A DNA stretch of 64,000 nucleotides from Agrobacterium vaccinii (GCF_021310995.1 NZ_CP054150.1:930001-994000), one strand, 5' to 3'; shown: positions 18,759-28,453, counted from the first letter of the stretch. A program made the numbers and translations. Notes: generated by a model from the letters alone, not told the origin.

Positions 18759-20216
18759 CTATCGCTTTATCTCCCAAGTCGTCACCCGCTCACCGCTGTC
18801 CTTATCCTTGCCATCCGTCAACTGGACGCCCTTCGCCGACAGCTCATCACGAATACGATCCGCTTCCGCAAAATTCTTCGCCTTCAGCATCTCCAACCGC
18901 ATGGCGACAAGCGCGTCTACAGCTGAAGAAAGCGGGCTGCCAGCGACGCTCTTGCGTTCTTCTTCGACTTCCCACACTTGCATACTTTCGAAATCGATCA
19001 CTCCCACGAGCGACAAATTAGCGAACATCGCGTGACCATCTTCAATACTGTTTGACTTGGAAAGCCTATGAAGTTCAGCGATCGCGGCACTGCTGTTGAG
19101 ATCGTTTGCCAAGGCTTCAATAAACTTGGAAGAGGGTGGAATATCAGCATAATAATCGCTATTCCCATCCTGCCAAGACAGCCCCTTATTCAACATGGCT
19201 TCTTTCCAGTTCAACAAAGTGGCGTATGCTTCCTCCAATCGCTTCACCGAAAAATCGATCGGTTCGCGGTAATGCGTCATCAGCATCGCCAGACGCAGCA
19301 CTTCACCCGGCCACTTCCGTCCACCGAATTTTTCCGTATGTAGCAGCTCATGTATCGTGATGAAATTGCCGTCGGATTTCGACATCTTGCGGCCTTCGAC
19401 CTGCACGAAACCGTTGTGCATCCAGACATTGGCCATGACATGGGTACCGTGGGCGCAACGGGATTGGGCGATTTCGTTTTCGTGGTGGGGGAAGATCAGG
19501 TCCAGCCCGCCGCCATGAATGTCGAAGGTTTCGCCGAGGTAGCGCTCGCTCATGGCCGAACATTCGATATGCCAGCCCGGACGACCGCGACCCCAGGGGC
19601 TTTCCCAGCCGGGCTCGTTGTGACTGGAAAGCTTCCACAGAACGAAATCGCCGGGGCTTTTCTTGTGCACCTCGACCGCGACACGCGCACCGGCCTGCTG
19701 CTCATCCAGCGGACGCTTGGAAAGCTGACCGTAACCGCTCATGGATTTGGTGTCGAACAGCACTTCGCCGCTGGCGACATAGGCGTGGCCGCGCGCGATC
19801 AGCTTTTCAATGATCTCGATCATCTGGGGAATGTTATCGGTGGCTCGCGGCTCCACGGTTGGCTCAAGGCAGCCGAGCATGGCGACATCGTCATGAAACT
19901 GCTGCGCCGTCTTTTCCGTCACCGCATGGATGGCGTCATTCAGCGGCAGGTTGGGGTAGTCGCGCAGGGCGCGTGCGTTGATCTTGTCATCGACGTCGGT
20001 GATGTTGCGGGCATAGGTGACATGCGCGTCGCCATAGACATGGCGCAGCAGCCGGTAGAGCACGTCGAACACGATGACGGGGCGGGCATTGCCGATATGG
20101 GCGAAATCGTAGACCGTTGGGCCGCAGACATACATGCGCACATTATTTGCATCGATCGGCTGAAACTCAGCCTTTTCGCGGGTCAGTGTGTTGTGGAGTT
20201 TCAGGCGCAAGGACAT
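18759..20216 (-). CDS. cysS: Cysteinyl-tRNA synthetase
   Basis: A 485-residue class I synthetase that charges tRNA-Cys. It has zinc ligand C31 (YVCGPTVYD), HIGN at 40-43, the WHIECS and HHENE zinc/active-site motifs, and KMSKS before the anticodon-binding region. The segment 18961-19260, coding for the region after the HYREPIDFS stretch, is clearly poorer in GC (about 46%) than the catalytic part (about 60-68%) and its protein sequence is less typical. The frame is intact and the length normal, so the gene should be functional. Confidence 0.96.
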   Translation of the reverse strand: MSLRLKLHNTLTREKAEFQPIDANNVRMYVCGPTVYDFAHIGNARPVIVFDVLYRLLRHVYGDAHVTYARNITDVDDKINARALRDYPNLPLNDAIHAVTEKTAQQFHDDVAMLGCLEPTVEPRATDNIPQMIEIIEKLIARGHAYVASGEVLFDTKSMSGYGQLSKRPLDEQQAGARVAVEVHKKSPGDFVLWKLSSHNEPGWESPWGRGRPGWHIECSAMSERYLGETFDIHGGGLDLIFPHHENEIAQSRCAHGTHVMANVWMHNGFVQVEGRKMSKSDGNFITIHELLHTEKFGGRKWPGEVLRLAMLMTHYREPIDFSVKRLEEAYATLLNWKEAMLNKGLSWQDGNSDYYADIPPSSKFIEALANDLNSSAAIAELHRLSKSNSIEDGHAMFANLSLVGVIDFESMQVWEVEEERKSVAGSPLSSAVDALVAMRLEMLKAKNFAEADRIRDELSAKGVQLTDGKDKDSGERVTTWEIKR

Positions 20217-20427
20217 GGCTCTTCCTCAAGGGCAATCAGTTTCCCCAGCCGGAACGTTTGTCTGCTTTTGACCTTTCGGGAGACGAAAACGATCTGGCCG
20301 GGTGTGAGACCAGCAAAATTTAACTCAGCAACAGCAGCAGATCGTTGTTTTCATGGCTTGCGTTATGAAACGGCAGGCCGATTTGGTCAAGAGAGATTGG
20401 TGCGCGATGACGCACCGATCATCATCG

Positions 20428-21168
20428 TCATTCAGGCATCCGGTAACTGACGAATTTTTTGTCTCTGACGACGTAAATCTTGCCCGTTGCCGTAGCGTCC
20501 GGTGCAGCCAGCGGCAGAATCGCGGCAGCGACCTCGGATGGATGGGGCAGGGTATCAGGGTCTTCGCCCGGCATGGCCTGTGCGCGCATGGCAGTACGGG
20601 TGGCGCCGGGATTGATGCTGTTGACGCGCAGCGCCGTTGCTTCCGTTTCCGCCGCCCATGTGCGGGCCAGTGCTTCTACGGCAGCCTTGGAGGTAGAGTA
20701 CGCACCCCAGAACGGGCGACAGGAATGTGGCGCGCCGGAGGAGAGGATAAGGGCACGGCCAGCATCGGATTTCAGCAGCAGCGGCTCGACCGAGCGGATC
20801 AACCGCCACGTCGCGGTGACGTTGATGGTCATCACCTTCTCAAACACCTTTGCCTCGATATGGCCGACAGGAGAGATGACGCCGAGAACGCCAGCATTGG
20901 CGACGAGAATATCCAGCTTGCCCCAACGCTCGTTGATGGAAGCGCCCAGCGCATCGATAGCGTTCATATCGGCCAGATCGAACGGCACCAGCGTCGCGGT
21001 GCCGCCCGCAGCCTTGATGGCATCATCCAGGTCTTCGAGACCGCCCACGGTGCGTGCGCATGCGATGACATGCGCGCCTGCTTTTGCCAGTTCCAGCGCC
21101 GTGAAGTAGCCAATGCCACGGGATGCGCCTGTGACGAGCGCGATGCGGCCTTTAAGGTTGATGGTCAT
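20428..21168 (-). CDS. SDR family oxidoreductase
   Basis: A 246-residue short-chain dehydrogenase/reductase. The cofactor motif is TGASRGIGY, followed by NAGVLG, a catalytic Ser in LILSSGAPHS and YSTSKAA (Tyr and Lys). The substrate is unknown. The frame is open to 21270, but those extra residues (LDPCDKHRDE...) come from the adjacent family B repeat; ATG 21168 gives the normal family length. Confidence 0.88.
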   Translation of the reverse strand: MTINLKGRIALVTGASRGIGYFTALELAKAGAHVIACARTVGGLEDLDDAIKAAGGTATLVPFDLADMNAIDALGASINERWGKLDILVANAGVLGVISPVGHIEAKVFEKVMTINVTATWRLIRSVEPLLLKSDAGRALILSSGAPHSCRPFWGAYSTSKAAVEALARTWAAETEATALRVNSINPGATRTAMRAQAMPGEDPDTLPHPSEVAAAILPLAAPDATATGKIYVVRDKKFVSYRMPE

Positions 21169-21230
21169 GCTTCTAAAATCCCCCGCCGAACGCTTAATCC
21201 GGCCTCTTCTCCGATTGGTTGCCCAGAGTT

Positions 21231-21346
21231 CCTCATCCCTGTGCTTGTCACAGGGATCCAGTGCGCGCAAGTCCTCGCGCGCTTAAGGCTCTTTCACGGC
21301 GCAGACACGCCGTGGCTGGATTCCTGTGACAAGCACAGGAATGAGG
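21231..21346. repeat. Palindromic intergenic repeat, family B copy 1
   Basis: A 116-bp element with 30-base inverted ends (21231-21260 and 21317-21346), each itself nearly palindromic (ATTCCTGTG...CACAGGAAT). Two inner stem-loops lie between them (around 21262-21282 and 21295-21314). It sits between purF and the SDR gene. A full second copy is at 57494-57611 and a remnant at 32007-32041. Confidence 0.88.
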
Positions 21347-21357
21347 GATGTCAAATA

Positions 21358-22851
21358 TCAGCCGTTGCTGGCCAGCATGGAAATCTTGTTGCCCATGGAT
21401 TCGCCGTTCTTATCGAGCAGGCGAGTGGGGTATTCACCGGTAAAATAGTGATCGGTGAACTGCGGGCGCGCGTCGTTGCGGTCAACACCGCCCACGGCCT
21501 GGTAGAGACCGTTGATGGACAGGAACGCCAGCGAATCGACGCCGATGAATTTCGCCATGTCTTCGACGTTGGCATACTGGTTGGCCAGCAGCTTGTCGGC
21601 GTCAGGCGTGTCGATGCCGTAAAAATCCGGGTGGAAGATCATCGGGCTGGCAACACGGATGTGAACTTCCTTTGCACCGGCCTCGCGGATCATCTGAACG
21701 ATCTTGACCGAGGTGGTGCCGCGCACGATGGAATCATCCACCAGAACGACGCGCTTGCCTTCGATCATCGCCCGGTTGGCCGAGTGCTTTAGCTTCACGC
21801 CGAGCGCGCGGATTGACTGCGTCGGCTCGATGAAGGTACGACCAACATAATGGTTGCGGATGATGCCGTATTCGAACGGAATACCGCTTTCCTGCGCAAA
21901 GCCGAGCGCTGCTGGCGTTCCACCATCCGGCACCGGCACCACGACGTCTGCTTCGAGCGGCGCTTCCTTGGCAAGGATGGCGCCCATGTTCTTGCGGGTC
22001 GTGTAAACGTTGCGACCACCGACGACGGAATCGGGACGGGCGAAATAGACATATTCGAACAGGCAAAGACGCTCTGGCTGCGGCTTGACCGGCTTGCGCG
22101 CATCGATGGTGACAGAACCATCCGGCTGGATCTCGCAGATGATGACTTCACCATTTTCCACGTCTCGGACGAACTTTGCGCCGATAATATCCAGCGCGCA
22201 GGTTTCCGAACAGAAAATCGGCTTGCCATCGAGATCGCCCATGACCAGCGGGCGGATGCCCGTGGGATCGCGGGCGGCGATCAGCTTGGTGCGCGTCATC
22301 GCCAGCATCGAGTAGCCGCCTTCCATCTGCCTGATGGCGTCGATGAAGCGATCTGCGGTGGAGGAGTGGCGCGAGCGCGCGATGAGGTGGAGAACGACTT
22401 CGGTATCTGATGTGGACTGACAGATGGCGCCGGTTGCGATGATCTGGCGGCGCAGCGTCAGGCCGTTGGTAAAGTTACCGTTATGGGCAACGGCAATGCC
22501 GCCTTCTTCCAGCTCGGCAAACAGTGGCTGCACATTGCGCAACGCCACTTCACCGGTCGTGGAATAACGAGTGTGGCCGATGCAGATCGATCCTGGCAGG
22601 CGGGCAAGCGTGACAGGATTGGTGTAATGATCGCCAACGAGGCCCATATGGCGTTCCTGGTAGAAACGCTTGCCATCGAAGGACACCATGCCCGCGGCTT
22701 CCTGGCCGCGATGTTGCAGAGCATGCAGACCGAGGGCCGTCAGGGCCGCTGCATCCGGGTGCCCCAGAACGCCGAACACGCCGCATTCTTCATGCAGAGT
22801 GTCGCCATTGATGATGTCGTTGAAGGTGGACTGCGAAAGCGGCTCATTCAT
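21358..22851 (-). CDS. purF: Amidophosphoribosyltransferase
   Basis: A 497-residue enzyme for the first step of purine synthesis (PRPP plus glutamine to phosphoribosylamine). A propeptide ends before C23 (HEECGVFG), the glutaminase nucleophile. HNGNFTN and the PRPP motif VVLVDDSIVRGTT are present. The C-terminal region is complete. It is the last gene of the dnaB-alr-parDE-radA-cvpA-purF series, followed by a family B repeat that could act as a transcription end. Confidence 0.96.
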   Translation of the reverse strand: MNEPLSQSTFNDIINGDTLHEECGVFGVLGHPDAAALTALGLHALQHRGQEAAGMVSFDGKRFYQERHMGLVGDHYTNPVTLARLPGSICIGHTRYSTTGEVALRNVQPLFAELEEGGIAVAHNGNFTNGLTLRRQIIATGAICQSTSDTEVVLHLIARSRHSSTADRFIDAIRQMEGGYSMLAMTRTKLIAARDPTGIRPLVMGDLDGKPIFCSETCALDIIGAKFVRDVENGEVIICEIQPDGSVTIDARKPVKPQPERLCLFEYVYFARPDSVVGGRNVYTTRKNMGAILAKEAPLEADVVVPVPDGGTPAALGFAQESGIPFEYGIIRNHYVGRTFIEPTQSIRALGVKLKHSANRAMIEGKRVVLVDDSIVRGTTSVKIVQMIREAGAKEVHIRVASPMIFHPDFYGIDTPDADKLLANQYANVEDMAKFIGVDSLAFLSINGLYQAVGGVDRNDARPQFTDHYFTGEYPTRLLDKNGESMGNKISMLASNG

Positions 22852-22875
22852 CTGGCTTGCCTTTGCTTAACTGCC

Positions 22876-22900
22876 AAAAACAAAAACCGCTCCGGCGGGT
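22876..22900 (-). terminator. Possible terminator after cvpA
   Basis: On the minus strand a short CCGC-cgga-GCGG stem is followed by a run of T with one G (complement of 22876-22886). It falls between cvpA and purF. The stem is short, so it may terminate only part of the transcripts. Confidence 0.45.
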
Positions 22901-22988
22901 GGTGCGCCAGTGGGGTCTGTCTGCTGCCTATATTGAATATCTAGCACAAATAGCGCGCCTTGCATGTATTGCAAGACGCGCATTGACG

Positions 22989-23576
22989 TCAGTTTGCCGG
23001 TGCGGGTGAATTTGTTGCGGGGGCATCATCGGCAGGGGTCTGTTCCGTGGCGCCCTCAGGTGGTTTGCCGAGGATGCGCGCCCTGATTTGCGGCTCGATA
23101 TTATCAGGCAACGCTGCTTCCAGCTTGGCCACGAGGCCATCGAGGAACGGCTTGGACTTGGCCTGCGTCACCCATTCAGGCTGTGTTCTAACGTCTACCA
23201 GCCAGTTCCAGAAGGCGACCGCGACCACCAACAACAGGATGCCTCGGGCCGCGCCGAACAGAAAGCCCAACGTGCGATCCAGCGCGCCGATGCGGCTGTC
23301 GATGATGAAATCGGCAATGCGCGACGTGATGAACGAAATGATGATTAGCGCGATCAGGAAGATGACGCCAGCCGAACCGGCAATCGCGATCTTGTCATCA
23401 TCCGTATAGTTGCGCGCATAGGGCAACAGGACCGGGTAAAGATAATAAGCGGCTGCGACCGAACCACCCCAGCTTGCGATAGACAGGATCTCGCGCGAAA
23501 AACCTCGCACCATGGCGAGAACGGCGGAGAACAGGACAACGGCGATAACGATGCCGTCGAAAATCGTGATGGGCAT
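22989..23576 (-). CDS. cvpA: CvpA family membrane protein
   Basis: A 195-residue protein with four transmembrane helices in the CvpA pattern (FDGIVIAVVLFSAVLAMVRGFSREIL..., RTLGFLFGAARG) and a hydrophilic, Ala/Pro/Thr-rich C-terminal tail. CvpA was named for colicin V production, and its role remains poorly defined. It commonly precedes purF, as it does here. A CCGGAG-type ribosome site precedes the ATG. Confidence 0.9.
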   Translation of the reverse strand: MPITIFDGIVIAVVLFSAVLAMVRGFSREILSIASWGGSVAAAYYLYPVLLPYARNYTDDDKIAIAGSAGVIFLIALIIISFITSRIADFIIDSRIGALDRTLGFLFGAARGILLLVVAVAFWNWLVDVRTQPEWVTQAKSKPFLDGLVAKLEAALPDNIEPQIRARILGKPPEGATEQTPADDAPATNSPAPAN

Positions 23577-23668
23577 TTACCAACTCCGGAGGTCGCGACA
23601 CCTTTGAACGTGCCACTGTGCCAATTTGCGATCCTCTTACACTAGCCGGTTAGCCAACGAAAGGATCA

Positions 23669-25072
23669 TTATTCGTCTTCCTGAACCTGTCTGAACCGGT
23701 TGCCCGACCCCGCAATGCGCGAGACCAAATCCGGCAGGCTCTCGATTTCAGTCCAGCGCCCTTTTGAGGCTTTCGGCAATTCAGCAGAAGCCGAAGGCAG
23801 AAATGCGGTGGAAAAGCCAAGTTTCTCAGCCTCTTTCAGCCGCTGGCCCGTGTGAGACACAGGCCTGACAGCGCCAGAAAGGCTGACCTCGCCGAAATAG
23901 ACGCAATCGGCAGGCAGGGCAAGACCGGCAAGCGATGAAACCAGTGCAGAGGCGATTGCCATATCTGCCGCAGGCTCCGAAATGCGATATCCGCCTGCAA
24001 CGTTGAGGTAAACATCGTGGCTGCCGAGCTTCACGCCGCAATGGGCCTCGAGCACGGCAAGGATCATGGCCAGCCGCGACGAATCCCAGCCGACGACGGC
24101 ACGGCGTGGTGTACCGAGCGACGTGGGCGCGACCAGAGCCTGTACCTCAACCAGCACGGGGCGCGTGCCCTCCATGCCCGCAAAAACGGCGGCACCCGGT
24201 GATTTCTCGTTGCGCTCGCCCAGAAACAGCTCAGACGGATTGGAGACCTCACGCAACCCCTTGTCGGACATTTCGAACACGCCGATTTCATCGGTGGGAC
24301 CGAAACGGTTCTTCACTGTGCGCAGGATGCGGTAATGGTGGCCGCGATCGCCTTCGAAATACAGCACGGCATCCACCATGTGTTCCACGACGCGTGGACC
24401 GGCGATTTGCCCGTCCTTGGTGACGTGGCCGACGAGAACCATGGTCGCGCCCGTCTGTTTGGCAAAACGGATCATGGCCTGCACGCCGGTGCGCACCTGC
24501 GTGACGGTTCCGGGCGCAGAATCAGCCGTGTCGCTCCAAAGCGTCTGGATCGAGTCGATGATGATCAGATCGGGGCGCTTGCCCTCGGAAATGGTGGCTA
24601 GAATATCCTCGACATTGGTTTCCGCTGCCAAGAGAACATCGGTATCAGCAGCCCCCAGACGCTGCGCGCGCAGCCGGACCTGCGCCACCGCCTCTTCGCC
24701 AGAAACATAGACGATGCGATGCCCGCGCCGCGAAAGTGCCGCCGCCGCCTGCATCAGAAGCGTCGATTTACCAATGCCAGGATCGCCACCGATCAACACC
24801 GCAGACCCGCGCACGAAGCCGCCGCCGGTTGCCCGGTCGAGCTCGCTCATGCCGGTCGGGATGCGCGGTGCCTCCTCGATCTCACCGGAAAGAGAGGTGA
24901 GGGTGACGGGTCTGCCCTTCTTCGGCGTCTTGCCCGGACCAGAGCCGATACCGCCCATCGGGTCTTCTTCGACAATGGTGTTCCACTCACCACAGCCCTC
25001 GCATTTTCCCGCCCATCGGGTGTGGACCGTGCCGCAGTTCTGGCAGATGAATTGTGTTTTGGCTTTGGCCAT
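23669..25072 (-). CDS. radA: DNA repair protein RadA
   Basis: A 467-residue RecA-like helicase/branch-migration protein. It has an N-terminal four-Cys zinc finger (C10, C13, C24, C27), Walker A GGDPGIGKST near residue 95, the RadA-specific KNRFG motif and a C-terminal Lon-like domain (LNVAGGYRISEPAADMAIA). Its ATG is only 5 bases after the stop of a ParE-type toxin gene, and no strong ribosome site is visible, so translation may depend on coupling. Confidence 0.95.
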   Translation of the reverse strand: MAKAKTQFICQNCGTVHTRWAGKCEGCGEWNTIVEEDPMGGIGSGPGKTPKKGRPVTLTSLSGEIEEAPRIPTGMSELDRATGGGFVRGSAVLIGGDPGIGKSTLLMQAAAALSRRGHRIVYVSGEEAVAQVRLRAQRLGAADTDVLLAAETNVEDILATISEGKRPDLIIIDSIQTLWSDTADSAPGTVTQVRTGVQAMIRFAKQTGATMVLVGHVTKDGQIAGPRVVEHMVDAVLYFEGDRGHHYRILRTVKNRFGPTDEIGVFEMSDKGLREVSNPSELFLGERNEKSPGAAVFAGMEGTRPVLVEVQALVAPTSLGTPRRAVVGWDSSRLAMILAVLEAHCGVKLGSHDVYLNVAGGYRISEPAADMAIASALVSSLAGLALPADCVYFGEVSLSGAVRPVSHTGQRLKEAEKLGFSTAFLPSASAELPKASKGRWTEIESLPDLVSRIAGSGNRFRQVQEDE

Positions 25073-25077
25073 AAATG

Positions 25078-25395
25078 TCAGTTTTCTTCTTGTTTGAAAT
25101 CGATATTGGATATGTTTTGATGGCCATGTAGAACGCGAAGAATGATCAGTTCCGTGTCTTCAACGCGAAAGAAAATCAGTCGCTCTCGGTACGCGATGCT
25201 GCGGACGCCGGGGCCGAAGGCTTCCTTGGAAACACCTGTAAGCCCCAGTTCGGCTATGGAATGAGCTTTTCTGCGGATATCTCGCGCGAGGCGATCGGCC
25301 GCCGCTATGTTTTCTTCGGAGATGAAGGCGTGATCCTTGGCGACGTCGAGTCTGGCAGCAGTGGTCCAAACAGTGCTGCGCGTTTTAATGACCAG
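25078..25395 (-). CDS. parE: ParE/RelE-family toxin with non-ATG start
   Basis: A minus-strand frame of about 105 residues (start taken at CTG 25395, stop 25078-25080) that lacks any ATG, GTG or TTG near its 5' end. The translation reads LVIKTRSTVWTTAARLDVAKDHA, with a central ADRLARDIRRKAHSI helix and the typical ParE finish GVRSIAYRERLIFFRVED then LIILRVLHGHQNIS (each seen directly). It overlaps the ParD-type antitoxin by 11 bases. The start may be CTG, or ATT two codons later, or the ATG may have been lost; the toxin could be weakly made or silent. Confidence 0.7.
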   Translation of the reverse strand: MVIKTRSTVWTTAARLDVAKDHAFISEENIAAADRLARDIRRKAHSIAELGLTGVSKEAFGPGVRSIAYRERLIFFRVEDTELIILRVLHGHQNISNIDFKQEEN

Positions 25396-25654
25396 TCCCC
25401 GTTTTCTGCTGCGCCGATAACGCGCGAATGTCGTTCAGGAAATCCTCTTCTGAATCATAGTGATGAACGCGTCCGGCCTCGACGTCATCCAGCCCCTCCT
25501 GAATCAGGCGCTGAAGTTCTGCTTTCTTACCTTCATCGCTGTTTAGCAACCGCAAGCTAGCATGCACAACTGCGTCAGCGTTTCTGTACACACCCGCTTT
25601 GACCTGCTCATCAATAAACTTGCGATCCTGCTCGCTGAGATGGATTTCGGTCAT
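25385..25654 (-). CDS. parD: ParD-family antitoxin
   Basis: An 89-residue antitoxin: N-terminal ribbon-helix-helix (IHLSEQDRKFIDEQVKAG, then YRNADAVVHASLRLL) and an acidic C-terminal half that ends in the DIRAL-like toxin-binding region. A strong site, AGGAGATCGAA, sits before ATG 25654. It lies between alr and its toxin, within the otherwise core alr-radA interval, and so looks like an insertion into that block. Confidence 0.87.
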   Translation of the reverse strand: MTEIHLSEQDRKFIDEQVKAGVYRNADAVVHASLRLLNSDEGKKAELQRLIQEGLDDVEAGRVHHYDSEEDFLNDIRALSAQQKTGTGH

Positions 25655-25718
25655 TTCGATCTCCTTTTGTTCTCGTATAGCACAGGTCTTCAGCTCTTTC
25701 CAAGAGGCAAGAAAAGCG

Positions 25719-26894
25719 TTACTCGTCTTCGATCAGATATTGTCGCTCATAACGCAATCCAAGCCCGGTCAACATTTCGTAACTGATGGTTCCTGCTGCG
25801 CGTGCCACCTCATCCACGGGCACGTTGGGGCCGAAAAGTTCGATGTAGTCGCCAGCGCGGAGGGCGTTTGGAGGTACGTCCGTCACATCGAAAATCGTCA
25901 GATCCATCGTCACACGACCAGCAACCGGCACCTCGTAACCATCGATAAAGCCGTATGCGCCGACATTGCCCATATCGCGCAGCGGAATGCCAGAGCCGGA
26001 GAGCGAGCGGTGATAGCCATCAGCATAACCGACTGAGGCGATTGCCAGACGGCTGGCGCGTTTCAGCACGTGGGTGCCGCCATAACTGACGGTCTGGCCT
26101 TCACCCGCCTCGCGGATTTGGATGATGCGGGCTTCTGCTTTCGCAACAGGGCGCATAGGGTTTGCCATGTCATTCACTGCTTCCCCACCATAAAGCGCAA
26201 TGCCGGGGCGGGTGAGATCGAAGTGATAGTCGGAGCCAAGGAAAATTCCGGCAGAGGCTGAAAGGCTTGATTCGATGCCTTCGAAAGCGGCGCTAACCTG
26301 CCGGAATGATTCAAGCTGTGCCTTGTTCATTGGTGAGGACGGCGTGTCGGCGCAGGCCAGATGGGAGAGCACCAGCACAGGATCGAAACTTGCTGGGCGG
26401 GTCACGTCATCAGCCAGAAACAATGCGTCGTCCAGCGGCAGACCGAGCCGGTTGAAGCCGGTGTCGACATGCAGCGCGAAAGGGTGATCGCCGCGCTCTG
26501 CCATAAGCCGCATCCAGAAAGAAAGCTGTTCTTCGGAAGCGATAACAGGAACGAGGTCGTTGGTGAAAACCTGTTGCTCCTGGCCGGGCCAGATGCCGGA
26601 GAGAACGAAGATGCGGGCCTCGGGCGCGTGCGGGCGCAGCGTCGCGCCTTCGGCAACGGTCGCCACGAAGAAATCCCGTGCGCCCGCATGATACAGCGTA
26701 GAGCCGCAATCTTCGATGCCCATACCATAGGCATCCGCCTTCACAACAGCACTGGCGCGCGCCTTGCCGGAGCGTCTGGCCATGTCGCGCCAATTGTCGG
26801 CAAGGGCGCCGAGATCGATGGTCAGTCGAAGCGGGGCGGTGTCGAATGCATCGTGCCCAATCTCGGAAAAGCTGTCGTCGAAATCGTCTGTCAT
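25719..26894 (-). CDS. alr: Alanine racemase
   Basis: A 391-residue PLP enzyme interconverting L- and D-alanine for peptidoglycan. The PLP lysine is in AVVKADAYGMG, and the C-terminal domain has the catalytic Tyr region (SYGGTHV, GYADGYHRSLS) and RVTMDL. An acidic N-terminal extension of about 20 residues precedes the barrel. It follows dnaB after a terminator-like hairpin. Confidence 0.94.
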   Translation of the reverse strand: MTDDFDDSFSEIGHDAFDTAPLRLTIDLGALADNWRDMARRSGKARASAVVKADAYGMGIEDCGSTLYHAGARDFFVATVAEGATLRPHAPEARIFVLSGIWPGQEQQVFTNDLVPVIASEEQLSFWMRLMAERGDHPFALHVDTGFNRLGLPLDDALFLADDVTRPASFDPVLVLSHLACADTPSSPMNKAQLESFRQVSAAFEGIESSLSASAGIFLGSDYHFDLTRPGIALYGGEAVNDMANPMRPVAKAEARIIQIREAGEGQTVSYGGTHVLKRASRLAIASVGYADGYHRSLSGSGIPLRDMGNVGAYGFIDGYEVPVAGRVTMDLTIFDVTDVPPNALRAGDYIELFGPNVPVDEVARAAGTISYEMLTGLGLRYERQYLIEDE

Positions 26895-26907
26895 TATTCC
26901 GTACCGT

Positions 26908-26947
26908 TAAAAAAGTAGCGCCCCGCGCTTTGGAGAAAGGCGGGGCG
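26908..26947 (-). terminator. Rho-independent terminator after dnaB
   Basis: Eight-base G+C stem CGCCCCGC/GCGGGGCG (26919-26926 with 26940-26947) followed on the minus strand by CTACTTTTTT. It lies directly after the dnaB stop and before alr. Confidence 0.8.
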
Positions 26948-26956
26948 AAATCTGGA

Positions 26957-28453
26957 TTATTGCTCTTCGTATTGCGTAAACGATGGGTCAGCCAGATCTG
27001 CGAAGCGGGTGAATTCTGACTGGAACTGGAGCTTTACTGTACCGGTCGGTCCGTGGCGCTGTTTGGCGATGATGACGTCGGCGGTGCCTTTGACGCGGTC
27101 GAAATGCGCTTCCCATTCGGCGTATTTCGGGTCGGACATTTCGCGCGGCTCCATGTTCTTGACGTAGTATTCTTCACGGAACACGAACAGAACCACGTCG
27201 GCGTCCTGCTCGATGGAGCCCGATTCACGAAGGTCGGAGAGCTGCGGGCGTTTGTCTTCGCGGCTTTCCACCTGACGCGACAGCTGGGAGAGCGCGATGA
27301 TGGGAACGTTGAGTTCTTTGCCGAGCGCTTTCAAGCCCGTTGTGATCTGGGTGATTTCCTGCACTCGGTTTTCGCCAGACTTGCCGGAACCCGTCATCAG
27401 CTGAATATAGTCTACCACAAGGCAATCGAGGCCGCGCTGGCGTTTCAGACGGCGAGCGCGGGCGGAAAGCTGGGCGATGGAGATACCACCGGTCTGGTCG
27501 ATATAGAGCGGAACCTTCTGCATCATCTGGCTGCAAGCGACCAGCTTCTCGAAATCGGCCTCGGTGATTTCACCACGGCGGATTTTCGAGGAGGAGACTT
27601 CGGTCTGCTCGGAAATGATACGCGTTGCCAGCTGTTCTGACGACATTTCGAGGGAGTAGAAGCCGACGACGCCGCCGTTCTTGGCCTTGAACGAGCCGTC
27701 CGGCTGAACTTCCTGCTCGTAGGATGCGGCGATGTTGTAGGCGATATTGGTGGCAAGCGAGGTCTTGCCCATACCTGGACGTCCCGCAAGCACGATCAAG
27801 TCGGAGCGCTGCAAGCCACCCATGCGGCCATCCAGAGAATGGATGCCGGTGGAAATACCTGAGAGATTGCCGTCACGCTCAAACGCTGCTCCGGCCATAT
27901 CGATGGCCAGCGACACGGCGTCGTTGAAGGACTGGAAGCCGCCATCGTAACGACCGGTTTCCGCCAGTTCGAACAGGCGGCGCTCGGTGTCTTCGATCTG
28001 GGACTGCGGCGGCATGTCCAGCGGCGCGTCATAGGCGATGTTGACGACGTCTTCGCCGATCTGGATCAGGGCTCGGCGCAGTGCCAAATCATAGATCGCG
28101 CGGCCATAGTCCTCGGCGTTGATGATCGAGACGGCGTCCGAGGCAAGGCGCGCGAGATATTGCGCCACCGTCAGGTCGCCGATCTTGCCGTCTGCTGGCA
28201 GGAAGGTCTTGATCGTCACGGGGTTGGCGGTCTTGCCCATGCGGATGATATCGCCGGCAACCTCGAAAATCTTGCGGTGAAGCGGCTCATAGAGATGGAC
28301 GGGCTTCAGGAAGTCCGAAACGCGGTAATAGGCATCGTTGTTGACTAGAATAGCGCCCAGCAGCGCCTGTTCCGCTTCGATGTTGTTCGGTGCCTCGCGG
28401 TAGAGCGGTTCAGCAGCCGGGGCGGGGGTGATTTTTCTCACAGCGTCGTTCAT
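26957..28453 (-). CDS. dnaB: Replicative DNA helicase DnaB
   Basis: A 498-residue hexameric fork helicase. The N-terminal domain (NIEAEQALLGAIL...) is followed by the RecA-like domain with Walker A GRPGMGKTS, the DCLVVDYIQLM Walker B region and LSQLSRQVESR. ATG 28453 (MNDAVRK) gives normal length. The longer frame to 28597 is low-complexity Ala/Ser and is unlikely to be translated. Confidence 0.96.
   Translation of the reverse strand: MNDAVRKITPAPAAEPLYREAPNNIEAEQALLGAILVNNDAYYRVSDFLKPVHLYEPLHRKIFEVAGDIIRMGKTANPVTIKTFLPADGKIGDLTVAQYLARLASDAVSIINAEDYGRAIYDLALRRALIQIGEDVVNIAYDAPLDMPPQSQIEDTERRLFELAETGRYDGGFQSFNDAVSLAIDMAGAAFERDGNLSGISTGIHSLDGRMGGLQRSDLIVLAGRPGMGKTSLATNIAYNIAASYEQEVQPDGSFKAKNGGVVGFYSLEMSSEQLATRIISEQTEVSSSKIRRGEITEADFEKLVACSQMMQKVPLYIDQTGGISIAQLSARARRLKRQRGLDCLVVDYIQLMTGSGKSGENRVQEITQITTGLKALGKELNVPIIALSQLSRQVESREDKRPQLSDLRESGSIEQDADVVLFVFREEYYVKNMEPREMSDPKYAEWEAHFDRVKGTADVIIAKQRHGPTGTVKLQFQSEFTRFADLADPSFTQYEEQ

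Noticed and set aside
19350..20450. 366-codon plus-strand frame opposite cysS
   Set aside because: Shadow of the cysS catalytic region.
20353..21792. 479-codon plus-strand frame across SDR, repeat B and purF
   Set aside because: It is antisense to two clear genes and runs through a repeat; no family resemblance.
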